The position numbers were made by a program, and so were the translations under genes. The notes beneath the pieces are model-generated. The model was not told where the DNA came from and searched no databases. It worked only from the letters and a program-made list of their open reading frames with translations. Shown one piece after another: positions 5,030 through 5,965 of a DNA stretch of 5,965 nt. How positions within the stretch are numbered: the stretch's first letter is position 1; every line of letters starts with the position of its first letter. This DNA is from Actinomycetes bacterium (GTDB taxonomy: Bacteria > Actinomycetota > Actinomycetes > JAJYSQ01): the NCBI GenBank assembly GCA_021793495.1, contig JAJYSQ010000130.1, positions 1 to 5,965 of the forward strand, given 5' to 3'.

Positions 5030-5965
5030 TTAAGCGCTGGCGAGCGACACCTCCGGGACCTCGGTCGGACGGGCGTTGCGCCGCCTCGGCAGGCGCCCAC
5101 CAAGCATCCACCACCAGGCCACCAGGTCGACCGGGTAGACCAGGTAGCCGAACCGGGTTGCCGGGGCCAGCACGATCGCCAGCAACGCGCCCAGGCCCAC
5201 AGAGCCGGCCAGCGCAGCCACGCCACCGTCGTCCCTCGTCCACAGCCACCAGCCCAGCGCAGCCAGGGTGAGCACCCCCGCGACCGCCAGGAGCACCACG
5301 TAGAACCGGTGCATGCCCGGGAAGGCATCGACGAGCAGGTGCCCGAGCAGCGGGCTGGCTGCTGGCGAGGCGACGCCGGCCAGCCCCAGCGGGAAGCGGA
5401 TCACGTTCTGCACGAAACCTGCAGGGTCGCTGATCGCCGACGGCAGCAACGTGGGCAACATCACGGCGCCGGCGGCCGCCGCGAGCCAGGCGCTGGCCCG
5501 CTTGCGTCGACCCGTCCGGTCCCGCGCCACCAGCGGGGCGAGCAACAAGATCGGCCAGGCGGTGAACTTCAAGGCCGCCGCCGCACCCAGCGCGAGCCCG
5601 GCCAGCCCGGGACGACGCCGGTGCAACAGGACCAGACCCAGCAGCAGGCCGGCGAGCACGGGCAGGTCGTCCCCGCCGGTGGACAGCGGTAGAGCCGCGG
5701 TCGGCAGCGCGGTCATCAGGGCGAGGGCTCGGAACCGGGCCTCGCCCGGTGGCGCCAGGCTCAGGGCCAGCCCCACGAACAGCAGGGTCGCCACCCCCCA
5801 GGCCACCCGGGCATCACCGAACGGGCCCTGGTGACCGGCACGGTGAGCCAGGGTGGAGGGCAGCCCGAACACGGCCATCGCGGGCAGGTACGGGAAGATC
5901 TCCTGGTACGGAGAGCCAGGGGTGACCACCGGGTAGAGCGACTGGTCGCTGGCGAGCCGGGCGCC
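5030..5965 (-). CDS. GT87/DUF2029-like polytopic GT-C glycosyltransferase, C-terminal part (start outside window)
   Basis: The frame is open to the right edge, so only the last 311 residues are seen. The GTG at 5929 is an internal valine codon, since the frame continues upstream as GARLASDQSLYP. About eight hydrophobic segments are visible, at approximate window-residue positions 53-71, 78-95, 100-115, 119-145, 158-175, 220-243, 248-267 and 272-290. The region SLYPVVTPGSPYQEIFPYLP (9-28), LKFTAWPILLL (132-142) and the C-terminal APATRFGYLVYPVDLVAWWW segment (267-286) fit actinobacterial GT87/DUF2029 membrane glycosyltransferases, whose mycobacterial members include polyprenyl-phosphomannose-dependent mannosyltransferases. 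The catalytic N-terminal loop that would normally hold the acidic residue is outside the window, so donor and acceptor cannot be judged. The gene ends with TAA, 144 nt before the glycosidase start. It may be a separate transcription unit or the first gene of a larger envelope operon. Confidence 0.75.
   Translation of the reverse strand, partial: GARLASDQSLYPVVTPGSPYQEIFPYLPAMAVFGLPSTLAHRAGHQGPFGDARVAWGVATLLFVGLALSLAPPGEARFRALALMTALPTAALPLSTGGDDLPVLAGLLLGLVLLHRRRPGLAGLALGAAAALKFTAWPILLLAPLVARDRTGRRKRASAWLAAAAGAVMLPTLLPSAISDPAGFVQNVIRFPLGLAGVASPAASPLLGHLLVDAFPGMHRFYVVLLAVAGVLTLAALGWWLWTRDDGGVAALAGSVGLGALLAIVLAPATRFGYLVYPVDLVAWWWMLGGRLPRRRNARPTEVPEVSLASA

Noticed and set aside
1..5965. Mobile elements, CRISPR arrays, tRNA/rRNA genes or defence systems
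   Set aside because: No transposase or integrase motifs, no regularly spaced repeats, no RNA gene signatures. Composition appears uniform along the window.

Overview
The window comes from a high-GC actinobacterium. Third codon positions are strongly G/C, GTG starts are used throughout, and the best family matches (CtpE-type P-type ATPase, decaprenyl-phosphate phosphoribosyltransferase-type UbiA) are typical of Actinomycetota. I cannot place it to genus. All convincing genes lie on the minus strand, so transcription runs from high to low coordinates. The many long open frames on the plus strand are antisense shadows caused by the base composition.

Layout in the direction of transcription: (1) the C-terminal 311 residues of a multi-pass GT87/DUF2029-like GT-C glycosyltransferase (5965-5030, start outside the window). 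(2) A 144-nt spacer (5029-4886) rich in short direct repeats, the only plausible promoter/operator region seen. (3) A membrane-anchored phosphodiester glycosidase (NAGPA-fold) protein (4885-3617). (4) A UbiA-family polyprenyl-phosphate phosphoribosyltransferase-like protein (3620-2673), overlapping the previous gene by 4 nt. (5) A CtpE-type P-type cation ATPase (2670-184), starting 2 nt after the ubiA stop. (6) A 111-nt spacer. (7) The first 24 codons of a probable small conserved protein (72-1), which runs off the window.

Genes 3-5 form a tight, probably translationally coupled operon. The theme is the cell envelope. The UbiA protein is predicted to make a polyprenyl-phosphate-linked pentose phosphate. 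The upstream GT-C protein belongs to a class that uses polyprenyl-phosphate sugar donors. The glycosidase is predicted to act outside the membrane on glycosyl phosphodiesters. The ATPase is predicted to move a cation, with Ca2+ suggested by mycobacterial CtpE. No mobile element, CRISPR array, RNA gene or clear intrinsic terminator was found. Two perfect inverted repeats inside the ATPase gene (14-bp and 11-bp arms) are the most conspicuous non-coding-type signals.
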